Below are positions 54,301 to 63,159 of a DNA stretch of 64,000 bases, one piece after another. This DNA comes from CBDDEC01 sp965226785 (GTDB lineage: Bacteria; Chloroflexota; Dehalococcoidia; UBA2979): contig CBDDEC010000001.1 in NCBI GenBank assembly GCA_965226785.1, forward strand, positions 124,001 through 188,000. Reading direction: 5' to 3'. Both the position numbers and the translations under genes were made by a program. Each line of letters begins with the position of its first letter. Within the stretch, counting starts at the first letter, position 1. The notes below the pieces were generated by a model. It was not told where the DNA came from, did no database searches, and saw only the letters and a program-made list of their open reading frames with translations.

Positions 54301-55113
54301 CTAGAGCACCTCGAACGCGGTACTGACGGCGACCACGAGCAGGCCGATCGCAAGCGCCTGCATCAGCAGGCCTTCGCCGAGGTTGCGTCGTAACCACTGG
54401 CCGGCCGGATTGGCTACGACGACGCCCACGGCGAGCCAGGGCACGTCGCCCATCGGGTCGCCGTTGTGAGAGAGCAGCAGGTGCAGCGCCAGCACGGCCG
54501 CCGTCTGCGCCGAGATCAACACGTGCATCGAGGGCACGGCGATGGCGTGCGGCAGGTGCATGACGCGGGTCATGATCGGGATGCCGATCGGGCCCCCGCC
54601 GATACCCGCCAGCGCCGCGATGAAGCCCGCCGCAGCGTTGGGCACGATGCTCCGTAGCACCGGGATGCGGTAGAGGAAGTGGTTCCCTTCCCGATCCGAG
54701 AGCTCGCGCCTCCATGCGCGAGCTGGCGGGTCAGTGATAATCGCGATGGGACGCCAGAGGATGTAGGCGGCGATTCCGAGGAGCAGCAGCGTGAAGAACA
54801 GCGCGAAGAACGCGCGCGGCAGGATGCCCGTCGTGGCGGCGCCGACCAGCGCCGCCGGGATGGCGATCGCGCCCATCAGCGCCACGACCGAGAAGTCCAC
54901 CCGCCGCTCGCGCGAGACGATGATCGTCGAGGTGAGGCTGCTGACCAGCACGACCGTGAGCGAGGCGGTCGTAATCTCGGCGGGATCCGCGTCCGGGTAG
55001 CGGAGCAAGAGCAGCGGCGCGATCAGAAAGCCCCCGCCGGCTCCGATCGAGGCGGCGTAGCCTCCGATGAGCGCGCCGATCGCGATCAGGAACACCGCTT
55101 CAGCGGGTGACAT
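54301..55113 (-). CDS. TauE/SafE family sulfite or sulfoacetate exporter-like membrane protein
   Basis: A 270-residue protein with about eight transmembrane helices. It begins MSPAEAVFLIAIGALIGGYA, has GGGFLIAPLLLLRYPDADPA and TASLTVVLVSSLTSTIIVSR, and the mid-repeat GFIAALAGIGGGPIGIPIMT, characteristic of TauE/SafE. It probably exports organic sulfur compounds. It lies 60 bp before the M24 peptidase gene on the same strand. No other sulfur gene is adjacent. Confidence 0.9.
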   Translation of the reverse strand: MSPAEAVFLIAIGALIGGYAASIGAGGGFLIAPLLLLRYPDADPAEITTASLTVVLVSSLTSTIIVSRERRVDFSVVALMGAIAIPAALVGAATTGILPRAFFALFFTLLLLGIAAYILWRPIAIITDPPARAWRRELSDREGNHFLYRIPVLRSIVPNAAAGFIAALAGIGGGPIGIPIMTRVMHLPHAIAVPSMHVLISAQTAAVLALHLLLSHNGDPMGDVPWLAVGVVVANPAGQWLRRNLGEGLLMQALAIGLLVVAVSTAFEVL

Positions 55114-55197
55114 CTCAGTCGGCTCTGTTGCGGGAGGCTTTCACAAGCGTAGTGTCGCCGCCGTGGCGGCTGCGCTCAACGCGAGGGCCGCCGCGGG

Positions 55198-56539
55198 TTA
55201 AGCAGGCGGGCGCTTGATCGCGCCGGGCGCGTAGCCCTCGCCGACCAGCCCGCGCGCCTCGAGGTCCGCGTACTCCTCCTCGCTGTAGCCGAGCAGCTCG
55301 AGGTAGATCTCGCGGCTGTGCTCACCGAGCTTCGGCGGCGGCGTACGAACGGCGTTCGGCGTGTTTCGCATCCTGAACAGCAGCCCGGGGTAGCGATGCT
55401 TGCCGACGCCTGGGTAGTCAATCTCTTCGAACCAGTCGCGCGCTGCCAGCTGCTCGGAGGCGAGCGCGTCGAGCTCGTCGTGCACAGGAGCGGCGGTAAC
55501 GCCGGCGGCCTGCAGCGCGTGGAACAACTCCTCGCGGTCGCGCGTCGAGGTGTGCTCGGCGGGAGCGGCGTCGAGGTCGTCGGCGTTCGCCCAGCGCGTC
55601 GGCGCTTCCGCGAAGCGGGTATCGGAGGCGAGCTCCGGCGCGGCCAGGACGTCGCACAGCCCCGCGAACTCCTCGTCGCTCGCGACATCGATGGCGATCC
55701 AGCGGTCGTCGCCGGCGGTCGGGTAGACGCCGTGCGGCGCGTGCGAAGCGTGGCTGTTGCCGAGCTGGCCGGTGACACGGCCGTTCATCGTGTAGTCGAG
55801 GATGTACTCGCCCAGCGCTGGCAGGAACGCCTCAGCCAGGGGCATCTCGATCTGTTGCCCGACGCCCGTGCGTTCGCGGTGACGCAGGGCCGCTGTGACC
55901 GCGAACGCTCCCATCACACCGGCGAACGCGTCGGCGGTGAATGCGTCGCCGGTCGCGTCGGGCGTCTGGTCCGGGTACGAGCGGATCAGGTGGTGGCCGA
56001 TCATCCCTTCGACATGTGTGCCGAAGGCGCGGTAGTTCTTGTATGGCCCGTCGAGGCCATAGGCCGGCATGCGCAGCACGATCAAACGCGGATTGACCTC
56101 CCGCAGTGCCTCGTAGGTGAGCCCGGCGCGCTCGATCGTCTCGGGCACGTTGTTCTCGACGAACACATCGCAGTGCTCGATCAGGCGGAGGAACGCCTCG
56201 CGGCCCCTCGGGCGACATCACGTCACAGGCCATCGAGCGCTTGTTGCGGGCGTGCGCGTTGAAGCCGGGACTGCGGTTCCACGGGTCCTCGCCAGGGCGG
56301 AAGTCGGGGTAGGCCGAGCGCAGCATGCCCTGCGCTGCGAAGGCGCGCCCCTGCGCCTCGGTGAGCACGGCCTCACTCCCGCGGGAGTACGGCTGGATGC
56401 GGTTGACCGGCTCGACGCGCACGATGTCGGCGCCCCACTCGCCAAATACCTGCGTGACGTGCGGCCCGGCCCACACGACCGTGATCGCGGCGACCCGGAC
56501 ACCCTCGAGGGGTAGGCGCGCGCCGCCCGGGCCGGTCAC
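55198..56539 (-). pseudogene. Family III CoA-transferase interrupted by a frameshift
   Basis: Two frames together make one CaiB/BaiF enzyme. N part from GTG 56539: LPLEGVRVAAITVVWAGPHV and FGEWGADIVRVEPVNRI to ACDVMSPEG. At 56204-56207 a CCCC run (GGGG in the coding strand) carries one extra base; after correction EAFLRLIEHCDVFVEN joins the second frame, which continues LRMPAYGLDGPYKNYRAFGT and PDATGDAFTADAFAGV to the stop at 55198. The frame is otherwise intact, so the indel could be a base-calling error. The GTG overlaps the stop of the upstream CoA-transferase, so the pair is one operon. Confidence 0.75.
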
Positions 56540-57756
56540 GCGATCACCCCCGCTTCACGCAAGCGCGGCAGATCGTCGCTGGTGAGACCGAGTGCCGTGC
56601 CATGCTGGCGGACGAGCACCGCCTCATTGTCTTGACCGAGCAGCGGCGCTGGGCGCAGCGGCTGCTTCGGCGTTTCGCTGAGGATGAGCTGGCGGCCGGG
56701 ATACTCGAACGTGCCGGCGGCGGGGTGTTCGACCTGCTCCCACACGCCGCGCTCGCGATAGTGCGGGTCGTTCACCAGGTCCTCGGTCGTGAACAACGCG
56801 CCGCGCAGGATGCCGAAGCCCTGCACCGTCGCGAGCACCTCGCGCTTGCTGTGCTGCATCAGCCAGGCAAGGTACGACGCCTCAACCTCCTCCACGAACT
56901 CCGGCGATTGGGACACGATCGGCTTGCCGAAGTCCTCATGCTCGATCAGGTCGGCGCGGCCGATCTCCTCGAGGAGGGCGCCGAAGTGCCTCCCAGCGCC
57001 GAGCACGTTGACGAAGCCATCGGCGCACGGCCGCACGCCCGTGGCCGTGCGGGTGCCGGGCGTCTGCCGATGTGCGGCGAACCCCGTATACGCCGCGCCG
57101 GTCATGTAGACGGTGCGCCGGTCGCGGAAGCCCGCCTGCGTCTCGTAGACGGCGAGGTCGATCCGGTCGCCCGGTCCGCCGGCCTCGACGCGCAGGCGCG
57201 CGAGCATCATCGCGTAGGCCGCCGAGACGCCCGCGTGGTAGTGCGCGACGTTGCCCGCGAGCTTGATCGGGTAGCGTTCGCGCGATCCGTTGAGGTGCAG
57301 TGGACCGCCCATCGCCTGCAGCGTGATCTCCGACGCGCGGTAGTCCCGATAGGGGCCGCTCTGCCCGAAGGGTGTGATCGAGCAGAGGACGAGGTCTTCG
57401 TGGCCGTTGCTCAGCGCGTCGTAGTCGAGGCCCCACTCGGTCAACTGGCCCGGCGCGAAGTCCTCGACGATCACGTCGGCCTCGGCGGCCAGGCCGCGCA
57501 GCAGGCGCTGCCCCTCGTCCGTCGCCAGGTCGAGCGTGACGCCGCGCTTCCCGGTGTTGACGTGCAGGAACAGCGCCGAGTGCTCCGGGTGCGGCTCGTC
57601 GTGGAGGAACGGGCCGGCGCGCCTCGCAGGGTCGCCGCCTGGCGCCTCGACCTTGATCACGTCAGCGCCGTAGTCCGCGAACAGCTTGGCGGCGAAGGGC
57701 GCGGCCACGTTGCGGCCGAGGTCGAGCACGCGGATGCCTTCGAGCAGCTGCGCCAT
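56536..57756 (-). CDS. Family III CoA-transferase (CaiB/BaiF)
   Basis: A 406-residue CoA-transferase starting MAQLLEGIRVLDLGRNVAAP, with ADYGADVIKVEAPGGDPARR, FLHVNTGKRGVTLDLATDEG and CSITPFGQSGPYRDYRASEI (Asp region). Its stop overlaps the start of the next CoA-transferase (GTGA), so the two are translationally coupled, perhaps a heteromeric or successive enzyme pair. ATG 57756 is preceded by GAGGGA, but a 13-nt C tract separates them (57762-57774). The frame beyond it to 58152 is not family-like. Confidence 0.92.
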   Translation of the reverse strand: MAQLLEGIRVLDLGRNVAAPFAAKLFADYGADVIKVEAPGGDPARRAGPFLHDEPHPEHSALFLHVNTGKRGVTLDLATDEGQRLLRGLAAEADVIVEDFAPGQLTEWGLDYDALSNGHEDLVLCSITPFGQSGPYRDYRASEITLQAMGGPLHLNGSRERYPIKLAGNVAHYHAGVSAAYAMMLARLRVEAGGPGDRIDLAVYETQAGFRDRRTVYMTGAAYTGFAAHRQTPGTRTATGVRPCADGFVNVLGAGRHFGALLEEIGRADLIEHEDFGKPIVSQSPEFVEEVEASYLAWLMQHSKREVLATVQGFGILRGALFTTEDLVNDPHYRERGVWEQVEHPAAGTFEYPGRQLILSETPKQPLRPAPLLGQDNEAVLVRQHGTALGLTSDDLPRLREAGVIA

Positions 57757-57761
57757 CGGCC

Positions 57762-57774
57762 GGGGGGGGGGGGG
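57762..57774 (+). repeat. 13-base G homopolymer (C13 in the sense strand of the CoA-transferase)
   Basis: Thirteen G on the plus strand, 5 bp before the CoA-transferase start and directly after GAGGGA on the minus strand. It changes the spacing between ribosome site and start codon. Length in the true genome may vary, either from slippage or from assembly. Confidence 0.8.
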
Positions 57775-57880
57775 TCCCTCGCGTCTCGTGAGCCTGTAAT
57801 CTCGCGTTGCAATGAGCTGGCGGTCGGGCCGACGATAGCAGATGAAAAGCGCCCCACCGGAACTGAACGGAGCCGAGGTC

Positions 57881-58420
57881 ATGGACTCCATCGCCGAACT
57901 CGCTACCACTAGCGTGAGGACCCCGGACGACGACTCGATCGAACTCGGCGAACTGTGGCGGGAACAGCCGATCGTGCTCGCGCTGATCCGCCACTTCGGC
58001 TGACTGTTTTGCAAGGAGCAACTCGCGCAGTTGCGCGAGATCACGACTGAGATCCACGAGTCGGGCGCCGAACTGGTCATCGTCGGCAACGGCAGTGTCG
58101 AGTTCGCACGAGGCTTCATCGAGGAGTACGAGGTCGCCACGCCTGTCTTCACCGACCCATCGAGGGCGCTCTACGACGCCCTGGGCGCGCGGCGGGCGGG
58201 CATCCTCGATCTGTTCCGGCCGAGCCTGTGGCGCAACGGCCGGCGTGCGCGAAAGAAGGGCTTCCGCCAGCACGAGGTCCTGGGTGACGCGCGGCAGCTG
58301 GGTGGCGTCTTCGTCGTGCTGCCCTCCGGCCAGACGCCGTACCGCTATCTCAGCCGCGTCGCGGGCGACCACCCGGACCCGCAGGACGTGCTGGCGGCCC
58401 TCCGCGAGGCGGTCGCGTAG
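57881..58420 (+). CDS. Peroxiredoxin-like (AhpC/TSA-related) probable selenoprotein (TGA at 58001)
   Basis: Read through TGA at 58001-58003 the frame gives 179 residues. It begins MDSIAELATTSVRTPDDDSI, then LGELWREQPIVLALIRHFG-TGA-LFCKEQLAQLREI. In homologous Prx-like proteins this is FGCxFC, so TGA replaces the peroxidatic Cys (position 41) and the second Cys44 is kept. The rest is normal: ELVIVGNGSVEFARGFIEEY, TPVFTDPSRALYDALGARRA and LGGVFVVLPSGQTPYRYLSR. A 7-bp hairpin with AGTT loop lies 18-36 nt after TGA. Role: thiol/selenol peroxide reduction. ATG 57842 is an alternative start. Confidence 0.8.
58022..58039 (+). promoter_or_regulatory. Putative bacterial SECIS hairpin in the peroxiredoxin-like gene
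   Basis: CTCGCGC and GCGCGAG, perfect 7-bp stem, loop AGTT. The loop G (58030) lies 27 nt after TGA, within the 16-37 nt window of bacterial SECIS elements. Confidence 0.55.
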
Positions 58421-58429
58421 AGTCCCGCC

Positions 58430-59170
58430 ATGGGTCAACTCGACGGACAGGTCGCGCTCGTCACGGGCGCCGGTCGCGGCATCGGCGCAGCAATCGCCGA
58501 GGGGTTTGCGGCGGAGGGCGCTGCTGTCGGTTGCCTCGCCCGCACCGAGTCCGAGATTGCCGCGGTCGCCGCGCGCATCACTGCCGCCGGCGGCCGCGCC
58601 CGGGCGACGGTCTGCGACGTCACCGACGCAGCGAACGTGGAGGCGGCGACGGCCGAGGTCGTGGGGGCGTTCGGCGGGCTCGACACGGTCGTGCTCAACG
58701 CCGGTGGGAACCTCGATCGTTCAACCGTGGAGGACGGCGATGCCGCCGCCTGGCAGGCCACGATCGAACTGAATCTTGCCGGCACCTACCTCGGCGCTCG
58801 TGCGGCGATCCCCCATCTGCGCGCCCGCGGAGGCGGGCGCATCATCACGCTTGGTTCGGGCCTCGGACACCGGGGTGCTCCCGGCCTCTCGGCCTACGCC
58901 GCCGCGAAGGCGGGAGTCGCGATGCTCACGCGGGTGCTCGCACAGGAACTGGCGGAGGACCGCATCTCCGTCAACGAGTTGATCCCGGGCCCAGTCGACA
59001 CGCGCGACCTCGAACGTGACGCGGATGGCGTCTCGCCGTTACTGGCTGCGAACCCCACGGAGTGGCTCAAGCGCCCAGAGGATGTGGTCCCGCTGGCCGT
59101 CTTCCTAGCCGCACAACCCCTCGTCGGGCCGACGGCGCAGACGTTCAGCCTGATGCGCCGCGACGGCTAG
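58430..59170 (+). CDS. Short-chain dehydrogenase/reductase (SDR)
   Basis: A 246-residue classical SDR. The cofactor motif is VALVTGAGRGIGAAIAEGFA (TGxxxGxG, residues 8-27). Then VVLNAGGN, the catalytic Ser in RIITLGSGLG and Tyr-x-x-x-Lys in LSAYAAAKAGVAML. Likely oxidises or reduces a hydroxy/keto-acyl substrate with NAD(P). It follows the peroxiredoxin-like gene by 9 bp, so the two are likely co-transcribed. Confidence 0.93.
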   Translation: MGQLDGQVALVTGAGRGIGAAIAEGFAAEGAAVGCLARTESEIAAVAARITAAGGRARATVCDVTDAANVEAATAEVVGAFGGLDTVVLNAGGNLDRSTVEDGDAAAWQATIELNLAGTYLGARAAIPHLRARGGGRIITLGSGLGHRGAPGLSAYAAAKAGVAMLTRVLAQELAEDRISVNELIPGPVDTRDLERDADGVSPLLAANPTEWLKRPEDVVPLAVFLAAQPLVGPTAQTFSLMRRDG

Positions 59171-59326
59171 CTGCGCCCCTGAGTCATCGCGACGCCGAGG
59201 GCCACGCCGATGCCGGCGCCGATCCCGATCCAGCCCGCGAACCCGGTAGCGGCGAAGATTCGCCGTGCCCACGCCAACGCCGATCGCAACGCCAGCCCCG
59301 ATGTACGTCCCATCGCCCTCGCGCAT
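59167..59326 (-). pseudogene. Glycine-zipper small membrane protein with a frameshift
   Basis: The minus-strand frame starts MREGDGTYIGAGVAIGVGVG, then TAN; one base out of phase the expected ending IFAATGFAGWIGIGAGIGVAL then GVAMTQGRS is found to the TAG at 59167. One extra A in GGCGAATC explains it. The corrected product is 52 residues with Gly-spaced hydrophobic helices. Its end overlaps the SDR stop. Possibly a sequencing indel. Confidence 0.5.
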
Positions 59327-59346
59327 CTTCGCCCCCGGCGGTCGAG

Positions 59347-59422
59347 TGGTACCCGCGGGAAGATTCGAACTTCCGACCTGGCGATTAGGAGTCGCCTGCT
59401 CTGTCCACTGAGCTACGCGGGT
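59347..59422 (-). tRNA. tRNA-Arg (anticodon CCT)
   Basis: The minus-strand sequence folds as a tRNA: acceptor ACCCGCG with CGCGGGT, D arm GCTCAGTGGACAGAGC, anticodon stem GGCGA/TCGCC with loop CTCCTAA (anticodon CCT), T arm with TTCGAAT, and encoded CCA at 59347-59349. It decodes AGG. Confidence 0.95.
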
Positions 59423-59485
59423 ACGTGGGTGCCATCGTAGCCGCCGAGGACGGAGGGGCGTCGGGCCTGTCAGGCGCAGAAAAGG

Positions 59486-59519
59486 AGGCCTGGCGACGAG
59501 GGCAGTCGTCGCCAGGCCT
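59486..59519. terminator. 14-bp perfect hairpin between tRNA and the small peptide gene
   Basis: AGGCCTGGCGACGA and TCGTCGCCAGGCCT with a 6-nt loop GGGCAG. It lies about 95 bp after the stop of the small minus-strand peptide gene and 64 bp upstream of the tRNA, so it could terminate the regulator-peptide transcript. Confidence 0.7.
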
Positions 59520-59612
59520 TGGTGCACCGGTCCCAGGAGGGTCGCTGGACCCTCAGCTGGCGGTAATCGGGAGCCGGTGTTGAACGGAGTGCTCGGTCTC
59601 AGTGAACTCGGG

Positions 59613-59714
59613 CTACATGCCCCAGATGACTTCCGCCGACGCGGTCACCGGGCTAGCGGCGACTGCGACGATGGCGACCAATAGGGTGGCGGTGATCGTG
59701 GCGATGATGCGCAT
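59613..59714 (-). CDS. Short secreted-type peptide
   Basis: A 33-residue frame, MRIIATITATLLVAIVAVAA then SPVTASAEVIWGM. It has a classical signal sequence with an Ala-Ser-Ala cleavage site, leaving a mature peptide of about 7 residues. A purine-rich GGACAGG precedes the ATG. It lies downstream of the large regulator on the same strand. It may be an exported signal peptide or a chance frame. Confidence 0.35.
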   Translation of the reverse strand: MRIIATITATLLVAIVAVAASPVTASAEVIWGM

Positions 59715-59919
59715 GGGCTGTCCTGTCCCGTCCCGTCGGACCCCAGTCGGGGCCACGCGTTATGACGAGGCAAAACTAGGTTTGCCCCTCTCACCAACCT
59801 CTTGCGAGCTTGTGATGGACGACACATGAACTTGTAAGGAAGGGGACAGTTCGGCCGGATCTGTCAGTCGAGCGCGACAGGAAAGCTAGAACAGGGTCGT
59901 ATGAGGTGGAATCAGAGAG

Positions 59920-62900
59920 TCAGTCGGCCGATTCGGTGCCAGCGGAGATGACCTCGCGGTAGGCCGCCCGTAGCAGCTTCCCCGGCTCTGTGCCCAGCTC
60001 GTCTTCCAGCCGTCGTTCGAGGCGCCGGTAGGCCCGGGTCGCGAGGTCGAGGTGGCCGCCGAGCGCGTGGGCGCGGACGAGGTATGTCGCCGCCTCTTCG
60101 TTCGTGGCGTCCATCTCGAGCACACTCTCGGCCAGCCGGATGGCCTCGGCGGTGTCTTCGCGCCGGAGCGCCGCTGAGGCGAGCGCGAGCATCGACACGA
60201 GGTAGGTGTCTTCGAAGCGGCGCCGTGTCTGTTCGGCCCAGTCGGACTCGAACCCGGCGCCGAACGGCCCCTGGTAGAGACCGAGCGCGCGGGCGAGGGC
60301 CTCACGCCACTCCTCGCTGCCCTCGCCGGCGCGGGCGGCGTCGCGGGCGAGGTGTTCGAACTCGCGCGCGTCGTACTCAATGTCGAACTCGGGGTTGACC
60401 TGGTAGACACCGTCCTCCTGGAGGACCACCTGCCGGTGGATGGCCCGCCGGAGCCGGTGCAAGGTGGAGTGGAACACGCTGTTCAACCGCTCCGGTTCAG
60501 CGTCAGGCCAGAGGGCGAGCGCGATGTCCTCCTTGCGCAGCCGTTCGTCGCGGTGCACGAGGAAGAAGAACATCTCCTTCGACCGCTCGCTGCCCCATGC
60601 GCCATCATCGACGGTGCGGCCGTCGAGCAGCACCCGCGGCAGCCCGAACGCCTCCGCGCGAATCGCCGGGGCGGCCCCCCGCGCCGGGGCCGGCTCATCG
60701 CCGGCACCACGCGGCTCAAGCCGCGCCAGCAGCGTGTCGAAGTAGTCGCCACCCGCGCGGCGCTGAACGCCGTACTCGACGACCTCGATGTTCTGGCGCG
60801 CCTCGGCGACCAGGAACTGGTCGTACCCCAGTGCGCCCACGATCTCTGCCACACGCGCGAGCTGTTCGAGGGTCACACGGCGCGCGCGGGCGTGGTAGCA
60901 GGCGATCGCGAGACGCAGGCGTGCCAGCGCCTCTTCGCGCTGCGCGCCCGTGGCCACCGACTCGTCGGCCGCGATCTCGAGGATCGGGATCGCCTCGCGA
61001 TGGCGGCGCTCGCCGATCAGCGTCGCGCCGAGGCCGGAGCGGAAGCGCGCACGTTGCAGTTCCGCGCCGCCCTGGTCGGCCAGGCGCAGCCCGTGCTCCA
61101 GGAGCGAGCGCGCCTGGGGGTAGTCGCCCCGCTCGCGGTAGCACATGGCGAGGCCGTAGGTGGCGCTCATGATCAACACCGGGTCGTCGAGGTCCTGGGC
61201 CTCCTGGATCGCCACGTTGAACAGCGCGACCGAGCGGTCGATCCGTCCGAGGTCGCGCTCGACGGCGGCAAGACCCTCCCGTCCGTAAGCGCGCGTGCGG
61301 CGCTGCTGGATGCGGTCGGCCTGGTCGATCACGGTGTCGAACATGTCCCGCGCCAGGTCCAGTTCGCCGAGCATGTGCTGGACGTTGCCCATGTTGTTCA
61401 TCGTGCTCACCCGCGCGCCGGGCTCGGCCAGACTGCGCCAGCGGCGCTGCGCGGCCGCGAACTCGGCCGTGGCCTCTGTCAGCCCTCCGAGGTTGAACAG
61501 GGTGGAGCCGAGCGCATCGTGGGTCTCCGCCGCGCGGTGCTGGTCGCCCGACCGATCGAAGGCTCCGGCGGCCTGCTCGAGGCGCAGCTGCGCTTCCTCG
61601 AAGTGCCCGCTCTGCCCGAGGGCGATGCCCTCCTCGAGGTCGATCTCCGCGAAGAGCGCATCGCCATCATCGAGGCTTTCGAGGGCGATGGAGCGGGCGC
61701 GCCGAGAAGCCGCGACGGCGTCGTCGAGGCGGCTCACCTGGCGCATGGCGACGGCGCGATAGAGCTCCTGGCGCACGCGTTGCCGTTCGGTCAGCGGCCG
61801 GTCGTCGAGCCGCTTCAGGCGTTCGAGGCCTTCCTGGCCGTTGGCGAACTTGATCGCGAGGCGTGCTCGCGTCTGCGCCAGGTCGGGTTCGCTCTCCAGG
61901 ACGCTCTCGGGCAGGCGGTCGAGCCAGCCGGCGAGCCGCGACCACTCGCCCCGCTGGTAGAGCTGATCGCTCGACTCGTGGACCTCCCGCACCACCTCGT
62001 TCCAGTCGCTGGCCTCGAGCGAGAGTTCGACGGCGAGCGCCCGATCGCCACGACCGGCGAAGAGGGCAGCAGCCCGCCGGCGCAGCTGCAACAGACGGTC
62101 GGGGTCCTCGACTTCCAGCTTCGCCAGCAGGTGTTCTCGCAACAGCGCGTGCATGCGGTACCACTCGCCGTCGTCCTCGCCGAGTCGGGCGAGGAAGTGG
62201 GTCGACTGCTCGAGGTCACGCAGCACGCCCGCCGCCTGTTCGTCCGCTGAGAGCTGGCGCGCGATCTCAAAGTCGAAGCTGTCGACCACCGCGCAGGCGG
62301 TGAGCAAGTTCGCCGAGCTTTCTTCGAGGCGATCGATCACCTCGCGCTGGATGAACTGCGAGAGCAGGAACTGTGCCTCTGCGTCCCCTCGCTGCGGGAC
62401 GAAGCCGAGACGCTGGTACTGGTCCCCGAGGATCGCCAGGGCGGCCGCCCAGCCGTCAGAGCGTTCGATCAGCTGTTCGCGCGGCGCCTCATCGGTCACG
62501 CCCTGGCGCGTCAGGAACTCCTCGGCCTCCTCGTTCGTGAAGATGAGGTCGCGCGTGCCGATCGTCAGGGCCCGCCGTTGCGCCGTCATGCGGCCCAGCG
62601 AGCCCAGCGGTGGCATCGTCCGCGAGAGGACGTAGAGCCGCATCGACAGCGGAACCGCCGTCGTCAGCGTGTCGATCACCTCCAGGGATTCGGCTGCGCC
62701 ATCGATCGAGTGCAGGTCGTCGATCACCATCGCGAACAGCTCGTCGATCTCGAGGTGCACCGCCGCCGAGAGCTCGTTCACCAGCGCCGGCGCCGCGTCC
62801 GGCCTCGCGCCGGCGTCGATGCGCTGCTCGAATTCGACCAGGGTGTCAGGGAAGCGGAAGCGGATGGCCGTGACCATGTCGCTGATCAGCGCCAGCGGGT

Positions 62901-63126
62901 CTCGGTCCTGCCGGTCGAGTGAGAGCCAGACCAGGGGCAGGTCGGCGTCGTCGAGCCAATCAACGGCGAGCGTCGATTTGCCGTAGCCAGCAGGCGCCGT
63001 CAGAACGACGACGTCATGCTCGAGGGCGTCTCCGAGCAACGTGTGCAGCCGTTGACGGCGCACGATATCGCCTCGGCGGCGAGGCGGGACGACCTTTGGA
63101 TGGAATGGGCGTTGCGGGCTGTCCAT
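59920..63126 (-). CDS. Large MalT/LuxR-like ATPase and SARP (BTAD) hybrid transcriptional regulator
   Basis: A 1068-residue signal-transduction ATPase. The N-terminal AAA/NACHT-like domain has Walker A VVLTAPAGYGKSTLAVDWLD (about 38-57) and Walker B MVIDDLHSIDG, then STAND helices resembling MalT. A long TPR array follows (about 400-830). The C-terminal 250 residues form a SARP-type activator: a winged helix (LPRVLLDGRTVDDGAWGSER, then KEDIALALWPDAEPERLNSV) and the BTAD TPR-like domain (EFEHLARDAARAG, ALGLYQGPFGAGFESDW). It probably activates genes in response to an unknown effector. The targets are not evident. Confidence 0.92.
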   Translation of the reverse strand: MDSPQRPFHPKVVPPRRRGDIVRRQRLHTLLGDALEHDVVVLTAPAGYGKSTLAVDWLDDADLPLVWLSLDRQDRDPLALISDMVTAIRFRFPDTLVEFEQRIDAGARPDAAPALVNELSAAVHLEIDELFAMVIDDLHSIDGAAESLEVIDTLTTAVPLSMRLYVLSRTMPPLGSLGRMTAQRRALTIGTRDLIFTNEEAEEFLTRQGVTDEAPREQLIERSDGWAAALAILGDQYQRLGFVPQRGDAEAQFLLSQFIQREVIDRLEESSANLLTACAVVDSFDFEIARQLSADEQAAGVLRDLEQSTHFLARLGEDDGEWYRMHALLREHLLAKLEVEDPDRLLQLRRRAAALFAGRGDRALAVELSLEASDWNEVVREVHESSDQLYQRGEWSRLAGWLDRLPESVLESEPDLAQTRARLAIKFANGQEGLERLKRLDDRPLTERQRVRQELYRAVAMRQVSRLDDAVAASRRARSIALESLDDGDALFAEIDLEEGIALGQSGHFEEAQLRLEQAAGAFDRSGDQHRAAETHDALGSTLFNLGGLTEATAEFAAAQRRWRSLAEPGARVSTMNNMGNVQHMLGELDLARDMFDTVIDQADRIQQRRTRAYGREGLAAVERDLGRIDRSVALFNVAIQEAQDLDDPVLIMSATYGLAMCYRERGDYPQARSLLEHGLRLADQGGAELQRARFRSGLGATLIGERRHREAIPILEIAADESVATGAQREEALARLRLAIACYHARARRVTLEQLARVAEIVGALGYDQFLVAEARQNIEVVEYGVQRRAGGDYFDTLLARLEPRGAGDEPAPARGAAPAIRAEAFGLPRVLLDGRTVDDGAWGSERSKEMFFFLVHRDERLRKEDIALALWPDAEPERLNSVFHSTLHRLRRAIHRQVVLQEDGVYQVNPEFDIEYDAREFEHLARDAARAGEGSEEWREALARALGLYQGPFGAGFESDWAEQTRRRFEDTYLVSMLALASAALRREDTAEAIRLAESVLEMDATNEEAATYLVRAHALGGHLDLATRAYRRLERRLEDELGTEPGKLLRAAYREVISAGTESAD

Positions 63127-63159
63127 GGGGCGGTTCCATGGTGCACCGCGCGGATGACC

